Below are positions 6,842 through 14,825 of a stretch of 35,667 nt of DNA, in pieces; position 1 is the stretch's first letter; each line of letters starts with the position of its first letter. Position numbers and translations under genes: made by a program. The stretch is from a virus, in the IMG/VR virus record IMGVR_UViG_3300007734_000624, positions 1-35,667 of that record; one strand, written 5' to 3'. Under the pieces are notes generated by a model, which saw only the letters and a program-made list of their open reading frames with translations, was not told where the DNA came from and made no database searches.

Positions 6842-8201
6842 GCGCATCCGAGATGTTCGGAGCTGCCGAGTTCGGCAGCACGACTCCGTTCCCGTACAAG
6901 TCGTACGAACGGTCGAAGCTCTTATTGAACTTGCCCTCGAAGTTGTTCGTGACGAGCAGGCGCAGCGAGTCGTTGACGACGAAGTTCGTGCTGCCTGCGA
7001 CGATGGTCAGGCCGACCCCGCCTTCAGCGATCTGCCGCATCTCGTTCACCACCAGCTCGTCAATGTAGAAGATGCCGCCTGCGCTCGCCGCGGTCGTGAG
7101 CTTGATGCCGACATACACCGAGCTAGGCAAGGCAAGCGGAGCTCGGAACGGGATCGTCTTCAGTCCGTAGGTCGTGCCTGTCGTGTACGGGACATCGACA
7201 TACGATGTCGCCGAGAGCAGCGTGCCAGCTGAATCGCAGAGGCAGATACGGAGGTTGCCCGCTGTGATGCCTGCGCTCGTGCGGCAGTAGACCGAGAGGA
7301 GATAGAGACGGTCGGCAACGAGCGTTGCAGGCGTGCCGTCCACAGATCCCATCTGCTGCCGTATCTGGGTCAGGTTCGCTGCGTCGCCGACGAACTTGAG
7401 CGCGCTCGAGCCGCGATAGGTCACGCTTGTCTCTTGAAGGTAGTGCGTGCCAGCCGTGCCGACCACCGACTCCCATCCATCGGGCAGGTTGCTCGTGAAG
7501 TTCGCAAAGTTCGAGTTGCGCATCATGTTCTCGTAGCGTGCGCCGTTGTCGACTCCAGCATGGACCGCGGCCATCGTCATGCGGGTACCGCTGCCAGCTG
7601 GCCAGCGGTAGTCGAGGTTCGGGTACGAAGCCCAGCCTCGGATCTCGAAGCGTTCCTCTCCCGCACGCATCATGCCGTCCTGCGCATCTTGAATGCAGCG
7701 TGCCTCGAGTCGTTCGGAGCGCGCGCAGGGATACTGCGTGCCTCCAGCGGACATCGAGTTCGGAGGAAGCTCGGAGAACACCAGCGTGCCGTTGCCCGTG
7801 TTCGTTCCCGTGGTGACCGCGCTCTTCGAGATCGTCGTGCGGTTCACGGTCTTCGCGTCCGCGACCATCTCCCTGTTGAGGTAGAGCAGCGCCTGAGGCA
7901 CGGTCTTCTCTGGGAGCACGCCGCGCGTGCTCACGAGGCTGTCGGCGTAGCAGGTCTCGACGAGGGTCGCCTGCGCTGCGGAGTTCAGGTCGTTCAGGAT
8001 CTGCCCAGTCTGGACGAGGCGGCTCTCGATCGACGCAACGAGGCTTGCGATCATGTAGAAGTCGGCATCGGTGTACTCGGCCTGAAGGGCGAGCAGTCGC
8101 GTCTTCAGGTCGCTCTGGTGCGTCTTCACCGCATCCATCATGCCGAAGATTTTGCCGAGCCGAGTGAAGAGTCCATTCGTGCCATCATAGGTGAGTGCCA
8201 T
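6831..8201 (-). CDS. Tail-associated structural protein (456 aa)
   Basis: 456 residues, last gene of the late block. Residues 1-90 (MALTYDGTNGLFTRLGKIFGMMDAV...) form a helical module that I have seen at the start of virion proteins in phages of uncultured bacteria. Residues about 215-375 look like a carbohydrate-binding-type beta-sandwich (MRNSNFANF..LPDGWESV, GSSALKFVG, YLLSVYCRTSAG, FYIDELVV), and the C-terminal 70 residues are beta-rich. This is compatible with a tail-tip or receptor-binding protein. The start at 8201 has AAGGAG and overlaps the preceding gene by 17 bases. Confidence 0.75.
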   Translation of the reverse strand: MALTYDGTNGLFTRLGKIFGMMDAVKTHQSDLKTRLLALQAEYTDADFYMIASLVASIESRLVQTGQILNDLNSAAQATLVETCYADSLVSTRGVLPEKTVPQALLYLNREMVADAKTVNRTTISKSAVTTGTNTGNGTLVFSELPPNSMSAGGTQYPCARSERLEARCIQDAQDGMMRAGEERFEIRGWASYPNLDYRWPAGSGTRMTMAAVHAGVDNGARYENMMRNSNFANFTSNLPDGWESVVGTAGTHYLQETSVTYRGSSALKFVGDAANLTQIRQQMGSVDGTPATLVADRLYLLSVYCRTSAGITAGNLRICLCDSAGTLLSATSYVDVPYTTGTTYGLKTIPFRAPLALPSSVYVGIKLTTAASAGGIFYIDELVVNEMRQIAEGGVGLTIVAGSTNFVVNDSLRLLVTNNFEGKFNKSFDRSYDLYGNGVVLPNSAAPNISDALIV

Positions 8202-8466
8202 TGCCTTGCTCCTTGTCGCCTGTCATCGGCGCAATCTGGTTGAGTGCCTTGATCCGTTCCCCGCATCCGCAGTTCGGCGCGATGGCATTCACGGCCTGCG
8301 CGACTCCGATCGTCGACAGAACTCGGTGAACGACATCCCCAGCTCCCCGCAGGGGTCCGACATAGAACTTGCACGAGCTGCACCGCTCCTCCGTTGCGTC
8401 TCCTCCTCCAGCGAAAGGAGAGACGCACTTGCCGTTCCTGTGCTTGAGGCATTCAAGGGAACACAA
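8185..8466 (-). CDS. Small cysteine-rich protein (93 aa)
   Basis: 93 residues with seven cysteines: C2, C6, C14, C29, C32 and a CGC near 66-68. The spacing (CxxxC, CxxC, CGCGERIKALNQIAP) suggests two metal-binding or disulphide knots. The C-terminal CGCGxRxxxLN motif recurs in small phage and prophage proteins of unknown function. It overlaps both the 280-residue cysteine-rich gene (14 bases) and the 456-residue tail gene (17 bases), so it is made with them. Confidence 0.7.
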   Translation of the reverse strand: MCSLECLKHRNGKCVSPFAGGGDATEERCSSCKFYVGPLRGAGDVVHRVLSTIGVAQAVNAIAPNCGCGERIKALNQIAPMTGDKEQGNGTHL

Positions 8467-9295
8467 TGTTTGAGCTCCCCGTGTTCGCGTAGGTCGTGCC
8501 GTTCAGCTCTCGGAAGCAGTTCCCGACCTTGCCGACGACAAATCCGTTGGTAGCTTCGCCGAAGTGACCCTGCGCGCATCCGTTCTCGATTGATCCGCAG
8601 ATGAAGTCCTGCTGATTGAGAGAGCAGCCTCCTCTTGCCTGACAGCTGACCCCGTGATAAATGCCGACAGAGATCGTCTGGACGCAAGGCTCTCCAGTCT
8701 GCTCTGGGTTGCATGCGCAGTTCAGGAGCTCAGACAGATACGAAGCGTTGTTGTCGGTTCCTCCGAGAGCGTACGACCATCCCGCGTATGCGAGGCATCC
8801 GCCGCCAAAGGTATTGCAGCAGGTCCCCTGCTGGACCTTGTAGGTGCTGCAACCCAGCAGTCCATTGACTGAACTCGAGAACGACCCATTCGCACGCGAA
8901 GTCTCGACAAGCGAAGCGCATGATTGATCGATGTCGCAGTAGCTGAATGTCACGATCTCGAACTGCGATGTCATCGTTCCAGAGCAGACATATCGGTCGA
9001 AGCCGAACTGGCCTCCGTCGCCGCTGGGAGTTCCATCATCGTTTTGGTTCCATCGACGGAGCACGCCCTGCGCCTGCCACGAGAAATGCCCATCGATCAC
9101 TTGATATGTCCCGTTGCACTCGGCATTGATGCTGACCTGACTCGTGGTGCACGAGCCGTAGATGTTGCACCTGCGCGGCCAGTTGGCATCGTTCGCTCCG
9201 AAGCAATGGGCGAAATATCCGCTGGCCTGACCGAGGCCTCCGCATCCTCCATCCCAGCTAGCGCCGCAGCAGCATGATGCACGCCGAGATGTCAC
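8453..9295 (-). CDS. Cysteine-rich tail-region protein (280 aa, 23 Cys)
   Basis: 280 residues with 23 cysteines by my count (about 8%), starting at a CCC triplet (residues 8-10) and spread through the chain (GTCCNTFGGGC, LNCACNPEQTGEPC, CQARGGCSLNQQDFICGSIENGC). It is also rich in glycine, serine, asparagine and aromatic residues and has no obvious signal peptide. It lies among tail-tip genes and is coupled to the preceding gene by ATGA. The composition suggests a disulphide- or metal-stabilised extracellular virion protein. I recognise no family. Confidence 0.72.
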   Translation of the reverse strand: MTSRRASCCCGASWDGGCGGLGQASGYFAHCFGANDANWPRRCNIYGSCTTSQVSINAECNGTYQVIDGHFSWQAQGVLRRWNQNDDGTPSGDGGQFGFDRYVCSGTMTSQFEIVTFSYCDIDQSCASLVETSRANGSFSSSVNGLLGCSTYKVQQGTCCNTFGGGCLAYAGWSYALGGTDNNASYLSELLNCACNPEQTGEPCVQTISVGIYHGVSCQARGGCSLNQQDFICGSIENGCAQGHFGEATNGFVVGKVGNCFRELNGTTYANTGSSNIVFP

Positions 9296-9654
9296 GGCAG
9301 CTCGCTCGCGTAGATGTGGATGGTGACCGAGCTTGCGATCGACGCGAGGACATGGATCGACTCGCCTGCGATCATCGGTATCTCGGAGTCGATGATCGTG
9401 GTCGAGTACGCGGGCAGCTGGAGGTCGTACACGATCGCGTTCCGCTGGGCAGGCGTGTCCTTCTGCTGGACATGGTGGATCCTGACCGTGGTCCTCGTCG
9501 CTCCTCCGTTCACCATCCAGATGCTTGTGACCCGTGCGCTGCGGACATTCGGAGTCTCGTACGCGATGCGGATTGCCGTGCCAGCGATGAGCTGGGAGAC
9601 GAGACGGGGAGATGCCTCTGGACGGGTGAGCTGGTTGGTTGGGTACGCGCTCAT
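9292..9654 (-). CDS. Small beta-rich virion protein (120 aa)
   Basis: 120 residues. After about 30 residues the chain is a series of beta strands (ARVTSIWMVNGG, TTVRIHHVQQ, NAIVYDLQLPAYSTTIIDSEIPMIAGESIHVLAS, TIHIYASELP), a pattern common in small phage tail or capsid accessory proteins with a beta-sandwich fold. Start (9654) and stop (9292) both overlap neighbours by ATGA. Likely a tail component; exact role unknown. Confidence 0.75.
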   Translation of the reverse strand: MSAYPTNQLTRPEASPRLVSQLIAGTAIRIAYETPNVRSARVTSIWMVNGGATRTTVRIHHVQQKDTPAQRNAIVYDLQLPAYSTTIIDSEIPMIAGESIHVLASIASSVTIHIYASELP

Positions 9655-10451
9655 GGAGTGTTCCCGCAGGTGATGATTAGGCCGTTGGGCATCGAGAACC
9701 ACATGATGCCGTTGAGAGGCGATAGGAGCTGCATTGCCACCACGACTCCGTTCTCGATGGCGGCTGGCCGTTCGGACGCATTCGCTGGTCCAGAGCCGCC
9801 GACTCCCGACACGCCGAGGCGCTCTGCTCCATTGAAGGCTGGACCCCATCCCGTGTTCGTGCTGCCGAAGTTGCCGTACTTCGCTCCCGTGAATGTCGAC
9901 CAGCTGTAGCCGTTCGACGCTCGGAGATCGACCTGCTGCCACGAGTAGGTCCATCGCCACGGGATGTTCTGGGCATCGTGCTCCCAGACTTGGTTGCCCG
10001 TGATGCGCGCGGCAAAGACATCCGTGCCAGAGGAGACGCTGCTCACGACCGCCCATATCTGCTTGCCGTCCGCACGCTGCGTGCTGCGGAGTAGAGCGAC
10101 CGTGCCAGCAGGTAGTGGAGTCTGCGCTGCCCCGCCGAATGGAGGAGGAACGAAGGCAGGCTGGAAATCCGCACTCGTCGAAGCCTCGCTCTTGCGCCCG
10201 CCCTCCATCGTCTCCCACTCGACGAGAGCGCCGATGCTCGGTGCCTGCTTGGCCTGCACCTCTTCCCACTCCATCGCCCCGTTCGATACTGGGTTGCCGA
10301 TCTTGGCATAGAGGAATCCCTGCCGTGCGTATGAGGAGGTGTTGTCGCCGACCGTGAGCGGACGCAGCTTGTCCAGCAGGTCGAATGCCTCGTTCATATG
10401 CGAGTATTCGAGGTTGCCGATGCGGCCAGATGTGAAGCGTGGCAGGTCCAT
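9651..10451 (-). CDS. Tail protein (266 aa), function unknown
   Basis: 266 residues. It starts MDLPRFTSGRIGNLEYSHMNEAFDLLDKLRP, an N-terminal module seen in phage tail-tip proteins, followed by a small-residue-rich stretch with a GTVALLRSTQRADGKQIWAVVSS beta hairpin and a C-terminal glycine/asparagine-rich region (GAKYGNFGSTNTGWGPAFNG). It sits between two other tail genes, six bases after the previous stop. Assignment as tail component is from gene order. Confidence 0.72.
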   Translation of the reverse strand: MDLPRFTSGRIGNLEYSHMNEAFDLLDKLRPLTVGDNTSSYARQGFLYAKIGNPVSNGAMEWEEVQAKQAPSIGALVEWETMEGGRKSEASTSADFQPAFVPPPFGGAAQTPLPAGTVALLRSTQRADGKQIWAVVSSVSSGTDVFAARITGNQVWEHDAQNIPWRWTYSWQQVDLRASNGYSWSTFTGAKYGNFGSTNTGWGPAFNGAERLGVSGVGGSGPANASERPAAIENGVVVAMQLLSPLNGIMWFSMPNGLIITCGNTP

Positions 10452-10457
10452 GATTGG

Positions 10458-11357
10458 TCACCAGTTCGAGGAGATGGCATCGAACGAGATGAACTCGGGG
10501 AACGGCTGTCGCCAGTACACACGAGTCGCTCGAGTCTGCCCGTCTGTCTTCTTCTCGGTCGCGATCTCCCGAGTCGCATTGCGCATCGGGTACTGGATGA
10601 GATGGTAGTCCTTCGCCTCTTGGATCTTGTGCTGGATCGAGTAGAGGTTCACCCCGATGCGGCGGACGGACGCTCCCAGATACAACGCCATGCCAGTCGG
10701 GATGCCCTGCCAAGTCGCGCTGTTGCGGCAGCCACGGGCGGCTCGGGCATTGGTGTAGATGGCTGGCAGTCCGCCCACCGACTCGACGGTCTCGGAGATG
10801 TTGATGTCGGTGGTCAGGCGCAGCACCGATACGGGCTCTCCCCATACATCGATCTGCCGACCCCGAGTCGTCGCGGTGATGATGTTCGCGCTCTCGTTCG
10901 ATCCGACCCGTCCGTCGGTCGGATAGTTTGGATTCTCCCACCATGCATCGACGAAGCCAGCGGACAGGTCGAGGGTCCACTCGACATAGTTGGGCTCGTT
11001 CGGCTGGAGCGTCGTGCCAGAGATGAAGCTGTTCTTGTAGTTCCAGACGACGGTCCAGAAGTCCGTGCCGCTCACGCGCTCGAGGTTGTACGAATGGGCG
11101 TACGCATTCGCCGTCTCGGGGAACAGGTCGCCCTGAGCTGGGAGATACTGCTCGTCCCACACATCTCCGATCGGCATGACATATCCCGTCGAAGCGGAGC
11201 CGAACAGCGCCGTCACATCGGTCGGGTTGAGCAGGCCAGACATTCCATTTGCCGAGTCCCAGACCTTGAAGGTCCTGCTTGCGGAAACCTTGCCACCCTC
11301 CTTCGAGTAGGTGCGGCTTCCCAGCTGCTCGGTGATCTTGATGACAGGAACCGCCAT
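10458..11357 (-). CDS. Tail protein encoded after the tape measure (299 aa)
   Basis: 299 residues, beta-rich, starting MAVPVIKITEQLGSRTYSKEG. The gene directly downstream of a tape-measure gene in siphoviruses usually encodes a distal tail or baseplate component, and this is my inferred role. There is a tryptophan-rich middle (FWTVVWNYKNSF, VDAWWENPNYP). The start shares a base with the stop of the tape-measure gene (TAATG), so translation is coupled. Confidence 0.72.
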   Translation of the reverse strand: MAVPVIKITEQLGSRTYSKEGGKVSASRTFKVWDSANGMSGLLNPTDVTALFGSASTGYVMPIGDVWDEQYLPAQGDLFPETANAYAHSYNLERVSGTDFWTVVWNYKNSFISGTTLQPNEPNYVEWTLDLSAGFVDAWWENPNYPTDGRVGSNESANIITATTRGRQIDVWGEPVSVLRLTTDINISETVESVGGLPAIYTNARAARGCRNSATWQGIPTGMALYLGASVRRIGVNLYSIQHKIQEAKDYHLIQYPMRNATREIATEKKTDGQTRATRVYWRQPFPEFISFDAISSNW

Positions 11358-12589
11358 TACAGAATGCCTCCCGTGCCGACCTTCTCGGCTGTCTTCTCTG
11401 TCGCTCTCATCGTCCGTGTCTGGACCTCGCGCTGCATCGAGCTCGGATACGGATCGAACCTGAATGCTCCGAGCGCGGTGCTTGCCGAATCTGGAGAAGC
11501 AGCGGCCGCCTGCTTGACGGCCTTAGACACCTTCATGTCTGCGATGTTCTGTTCGAGGCGGAACTTCTCGCGGATGGCATTCGCCTCCTCCTCCGACTGT
11601 GCGCTGCGAAGCGCCTTCTCGAGCGCGAGGTTGCGGAGGTTCTTGTCGAGCGTCTTGTCGATTGCCTGCTGCTCCTCCTCCGTCTTGCCGAGCGATTCCT
11701 TCGCGGCATCCGCCTTCAGCTTCATCACCGCAAGCTCATCCTCGGCGGACTGGAGGCTGCTTGCCGCAGCCTTGGCATCGGCATCCGCCTTGTCCTTCGC
11801 CTCCTTGTCGGCCTTGTCCTTGAGCGCGGCCTGCTGCTTGTCGTACGCATCGAGCGCCGCGTATGTCTCGTCCTCGAGCGCGGTGATCTTCTTGGCATGG
11901 ATGAGATCGATGAGCTGGCGCTGCTTCTCGTCGTCGACCTTGGACTTCTCCCACTCCTTGTCGCGGAACATCTGCATCGCCTTGCCCTGCGCGTCGATGA
12001 TGATCTTCTCGCGGTCGGATGCATCCTCCTTGCGTCGGGATATTTCGTTTACCAGAGCAAGCGACTCCTTCTGCTTCTCCAGCTCGAGATTGATGCCAGT
12101 CTGCTTCTTCTCGTCTGCGGCGCGGGCAGCTGCGGACTTGACCCGCATGTCCATCATCCTGATGCCTTCGTCGATCTTCGCGATGTCCGCCTTGCTCGCT
12201 CCTCCGTAGATCCAATTCCACAGGCTCTCTCCGACGGCCTGACCAGCATTGATGAATGCGCCTGCGTACGGGAGCGACTTGAGGACATCTCCGAACTTGT
12301 CCTGCCAAGACTTGTCGGAACGCCATGCGTCGGCAAATGCATTCGCCACGCTCGAGGCCATTGCGGGGCCGAGCATCGCACCCATCTTCGCACCGAGCTT
12401 GCCCGCGAACTCGTCCGACCACGAAGACTTGAGCTTGCTACTGAATCCCTCGGTGAACTTCGCGCCCGCAGACTTGGCAGCGTCGTCCATCTTCTTCTCG
12501 ACGACCTGCGATGCCTTCTCCATCTGCGCTTCGAGCTTCTCGAGTCGCGCGACGATTTCGATATACACCGAGCCTGCTGCTTCAGCCAT
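11357..12589 (-). CDS. Short tape-measure-like protein (410 aa)
   Basis: 410 residues from the ATG at 12589, preceded by GGAGG; the in-frame ATG at 12601 lacks a ribosome-binding site. It opens with a helix (VYIEIVARLEKLEAQMEKASQVVEKKM), then a hydrophobic glycine/alanine stretch (about 65-125: GAKMGAMLGPAMASSVANAF ... YAGAFINAGQAVG) and a long charged coiled coil (about 140-365). This is the plan of a tape-measure protein, which sets tail length and is ejected with the DNA. It follows the tail chaperones, as expected. The size would correspond to a short tail of roughly 60 nm by the usual rule of about 0.15 nm per residue. Confidence 0.8.
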   Translation of the reverse strand: MAEAAGSVYIEIVARLEKLEAQMEKASQVVEKKMDDAAKSAGAKFTEGFSSKLKSSWSDEFAGKLGAKMGAMLGPAMASSVANAFADAWRSDKSWQDKFGDVLKSLPYAGAFINAGQAVGESLWNWIYGGASKADIAKIDEGIRMMDMRVKSAAARAADEKKQTGINLELEKQKESLALVNEISRRKEDASDREKIIIDAQGKAMQMFRDKEWEKSKVDDEKQRQLIDLIHAKKITALEDETYAALDAYDKQQAALKDKADKEAKDKADADAKAAASSLQSAEDELAVMKLKADAAKESLGKTEEEQQAIDKTLDKNLRNLALEKALRSAQSEEEANAIREKFRLEQNIADMKVSKAVKQAAAASPDSASTALGAFRFDPYPSSMQREVQTRTMRATEKTAEKVGTGGIL

Positions 12590-12806
12590 TGCGACCTCCA
12601 TTCATCCAAGAGTCAACATAGGATCGGCACGGATCGTCGGCGGCTTCCGTTCTCACGAGCTCGCCACGCGAGATCAAGCGCAGGTAGCCGTCGAACTCCC
12701 GCACGGGAAGCGCAAGCGGATCCCCGAGCTGGAGCTTCGATGCGATGAGATGCGCCTCTGCTAGCCGATCGCGATGGCGCTCTTCCGCTGCGATCGGCCG
12801 ATCCAT
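12582..12806 (-). CDS. Tail assembly chaperone, downstream (gpT-like) frame
   Basis: 74 codons in the -1 frame relative to the upstream chaperone gene, overlapping it by 46 bases. The ATG at 12806 has no ribosome-binding site, and the sequence just before it is a TTCAAAATGG run. This suggests that the product is made mainly as a -1 frameshift extension of the 140-residue protein, like lambda gpG-T. The encoded segment (EERHRDRLAEAHLIASKLQLGDPLALPVREFDGYLRLISRGE) resembles the C-terminal part of such fusions, with a conserved short strand-helix unit. It lies directly before the tape-measure gene, as in other siphoviruses. Confidence 0.7.
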   Translation of the reverse strand: MDRPIAAEERHRDRLAEAHLIASKLQLGDPLALPVREFDGYLRLISRGELVRTEAADDPCRSYVDSWMNGGRNG

Positions 12807-13183
12807 TTTGAATCGGTGGCATCCCAGACGAAGCCGACCAGCTGGCAGGCGATGTCAGCGAACTCGTCGGGCGAGATCGACTCGATGAAGTCGAGGGGAA
12901 GCTTCGCGGCACGGGCCGCCTCCTCGATGATCTCGACCGCGCCCTCGGTCTGGAAGCACCAGCGGATGAGCGACGAGGTCAGCATGGCATTCCTGCGTGC
13001 CTCGGTCGCGAGCTCCAGCTGCTTCTCGTAGCCCGCCCCCGCAAGCTTTGCGTCCGCGATCACGGTCGCTGCCGTCCGATGGGCGAGCACCGATTGGAGC
13101 GAGATCATCTGCCGCACGGTCAGCGGCCTCAGGCGGATCTCGCTGTCGCCAGCGTTGAACACGATGTCTCCGATGTCATTCAT
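12761..13183 (-). CDS. Tail assembly chaperone, upstream (gpG-like) frame
   Basis: 140 residues. An N-terminal beta region (DIVFNAGDSEIRLRPLTVRQM) is followed by helices (SVLAHRTAATVIAD, LELATEARRNAMLTSSLIRWCF) and a hydrophobic C-terminal helix. It sits between the tail-tube region and the tape measure, the fixed place of tail assembly chaperones. The last 15 codons overlap the -1 frame that continues into the gpT-like segment. The start overlaps the preceding stop by four bases (ATGA at 13180-13183). Confidence 0.75.
   Translation of the reverse strand: MNDIGDIVFNAGDSEIRLRPLTVRQMISLQSVLAHRTAATVIADAKLAGAGYEKQLELATEARRNAMLTSSLIRWCFQTEGAVEIIEEAARAAKLPLDFIESISPDEFADIACQLVGFVWDATDSKWIGRSQRKSAIAIG
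12803..12812 (-). promoter_or_regulatory. Candidate programmed -1 frameshift site
   Basis: The coding strand reads TTCAAAATGG with zero-frame codons TCA-AAA-TGG. A one-base backward slip on AAA gives TTC-AAA-ATG and enters the gpT-like frame. The Lys tRNA can re-pair perfectly, while the preceding Ser codon cannot, so it is not a canonical XXXYYYZ site. Location and direction of shift match tail chaperone genes. Confidence 0.5.
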
Positions 13184-13404
13184 GGAACTACGATCCTTCT
13201 GTCGCTCATGCGACGGATGTGGATGGCAGCATAGAACGATTCGGGCTGCTTCGTCGATGCGATGGCACGGGCTCGGGCGGACTCCTCCGAGAGCGTCGAT
13301 GGAGAGACGCGCCGATGGAAGCTGGTCCCGTCCTTCTGTATGAAGGAGATGAGCCAGTCATCCGAGGTCGGCACCGCGATCGAAAGAGGGTTGAAGCCGT
13401 TCAC
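13180..13404 (-). CDS. Small hypothetical tail-region protein (74 aa)
   Basis: 74 residues from a GTG at 13404 that overlaps the stop of the tail-tube-like gene as GTGA; a GTG six codons upstream (13422) is the alternative start. Neither has a strong ribosome-binding site. The chain has beta strands (DDWLISFIQKDGTSFHRRV) and a basic C-terminus. Some siphoviruses have a small gene at this place, between tail tube and chaperones. Function unknown. Confidence 0.62.
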   Translation of the reverse strand: MNGFNPLSIAVPTSDDWLISFIQKDGTSFHRRVSPSTLSEESARARAIASTKQPESFYAAIHIRRMSDRRIVVP

Positions 13405-13874
13405 GGGAGCGAGGTCGCCCACACGACGGTCGGGCCATTGCTGTCATTCATCTCGAAGTTCAGGGAGAGCGTGTGGTCCCCGTTCTTGTCGCTGTTGAAG
13501 GCGAAGCTGTTGAACACCGCGTCGAACTGGATCGCCGCGTAGTTGGTCAGGCTCGTCGAGAATGTCGTGGTCGTTCCCGCGGTCGGCGTGTAGCTCCAGA
13601 GCGTGAGCGTGCCGCCTTGAGCGGTCGGAACATTGGATGTGAGAGCGCCGAAGGGAGAGCTGCCAGCTGCTCCAGCTCCGACGACCACTCCGCCTCCGAT
13701 GCTGCCCGTGATGTCCGCGATGCCGAGTCGGCGGGTCTTGCCCGTGTGGCTGAATCCCGTTGTCTCGGTCGAGGTGTACTGGAGCGTGGCCGCCCAGACC
13801 TTCGCGTTGACCTGAAAGTGCGTGGTGGGAAAGGTCACATTCCCATCGTTGCCGACCGCGTAGACGCTTGCCAT
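13401..13874 (-). CDS. Major tail (tube) protein-like
   Basis: 157 residues, beta-rich and rich in T, S, G and A: FQVNAKVWAATLQYTSTETTGFSHTGKTRRLGIADITGSIGG, then YAAIQFDAVFNSFAFNSDKNGDHTLSLNFEMNDSNG. The pattern, a start with simple strands and a C-terminal statement of a small beta protein placed after tail-completion genes, matches short major tail proteins. About 10 bases separate it from the preceding gene. Role is inferred mainly from order. Confidence 0.7.
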   Translation of the reverse strand: MASVYAVGNDGNVTFPTTHFQVNAKVWAATLQYTSTETTGFSHTGKTRRLGIADITGSIGGGVVVGAGAAGSSPFGALTSNVPTAQGGTLTLWSYTPTAGTTTTFSTSLTNYAAIQFDAVFNSFAFNSDKNGDHTLSLNFEMNDSNGPTVVWATSLP

Positions 13875-13884
13875 GTCCTAGCTC

Positions 13885-14289
13885 CTATGAGGTGAGCTGC
13901 CCGCGCAGCTCGTAGATTTCCTGAACCGACCAAGCGTCGTCGTCCTGCGACGGCGAGCCCCGCTGCTTCAGCACGCACGAGATCCTGTCGTACCCTGATG
14001 CGGAGAAGACCGCATTGTCCAGCAGGGTACGCAGATCGTCCTGCGCTGCGTTGAGCCCAGAAGTGGTATCGGCTGAATCGTAGATTGTGAACACGGCGCG
14101 CATGACATGCATGGTCGAGCCGCTGTAGCCCCTCTCGAACCTCTGGGTGCCGACCGTGTAGACGCAGAGAGGCAGCTCGGTGTCAGCTGGGGCGAGGTCG
14201 AGGTACGCCCTGCCTCCCAGCTTGAAGAGGAAGCCCGCACCCGAGGTGGTGTTGATCTTGGTCCAGAGGGCGGCAAGGACGGCATTCAT
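13885..14289 (-). CDS. Tail terminator / tail-completion protein (DUF3168-like)
   Basis: 134 residues starting MNAVLAALWTKINTTSGAGF. The pattern AYLDLAPADTELPLCVYTVG, MRAVFTIYDSADTTSGLNAAQDDLRTLLDNAVF and a C-terminal VQEIYELRGQL matches DUF3168/gp17-type tail-completion proteins, which cap the tail tube at the head end. The start overlaps the gp10-like gene as ATGA. Order (connector, closure, gp10-like, this, tail tube) fits the standard module. Confidence 0.78.
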   Translation of the reverse strand: MNAVLAALWTKINTTSGAGFLFKLGGRAYLDLAPADTELPLCVYTVGTQRFERGYSGSTMHVMRAVFTIYDSADTTSGLNAAQDDLRTLLDNAVFSASGYDRISCVLKQRGSPSQDDDAWSVQEIYELRGQLTS

Positions 14290-14825
14290 CGGCTGACCTG
14301 AACCTCGGGGTACTGCTCTCGGAGTGCTTCCGACATGATCTTCTCGAACTCGGGCTCTGCGGCCGCGAGCGCCTTCGCGATGTACGGGCGGGGAGCCACG
14401 CGGCCGTATCCGCTGTCGATGGCTGCGTAGTGGACAGGCGAGGTCACGATGTATCCGATGCGCGACTCCGAGTAGGAGTGGTACTCCTCGACCTCCGCCA
14501 TCCCTTCCGTGCTCTCTCCCGTGCCTGCCTTGTTCTCGAACTCGCCGTCGAGCTGGTTGATGTTGATGCCCCAGCTCCTGCGGAGAGCTCCCGTGTTCGG
14601 AGCTGGCGACATTCCCACCCTGCTGGCTTGATGGAATCCCTGCGCCCGCTTGTTCCGTCCGCTCTTCTTGCCCTTGCCCACGCGGTAGATGCGTCCCGTG
14701 CCTCTGTAGCTGAGAGTGTCCTTCATCACTCCAGACACGACGAGCATGAATCCGTTGACTCCGCCTCGCACGGTCTTCCTGAACTCGGAGTCGAACTCGG
14801 GGTTCTTGACGAAGCGTGCGCCCAT
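14286..14825 (-). CDS. HK97 gp10-like neck/tail-completion protein
   Basis: 179 residues; the ATG at 14825 shares a base with the preceding stop (TAATG). The N-terminal helix (FVKNPEFDSEFRKTVRGGVNGFMLVVSGVMKDTL), a glycine/lysine-rich loop, TGALRRSWGININQ, and IGYIVTSPVHYAAIDSGYGRVAPRPYIAKALAAAEPEFEKIM follow the gp10-like family, including the conserved YA..I..G...RP..I.KAL pattern. It helps join tail to head. Confidence 0.8.
   Translation of the reverse strand: MGARFVKNPEFDSEFRKTVRGGVNGFMLVVSGVMKDTLSYRGTGRIYRVGKGKKSGRNKRAQGFHQASRVGMSPAPNTGALRRSWGININQLDGEFENKAGTGESTEGMAEVEEYHSYSESRIGYIVTSPVHYAAIDSGYGRVAPRPYIAKALAAAEPEFEKIMSEALREQYPEVQVSR

Noticed and set aside
10398-12209. Plus-strand open frame of 603 codons opposite tail genes
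   Set aside because: Shadow of the tape-measure and tail genes. The second half is a serine-rich complement of the coiled-coil codons.
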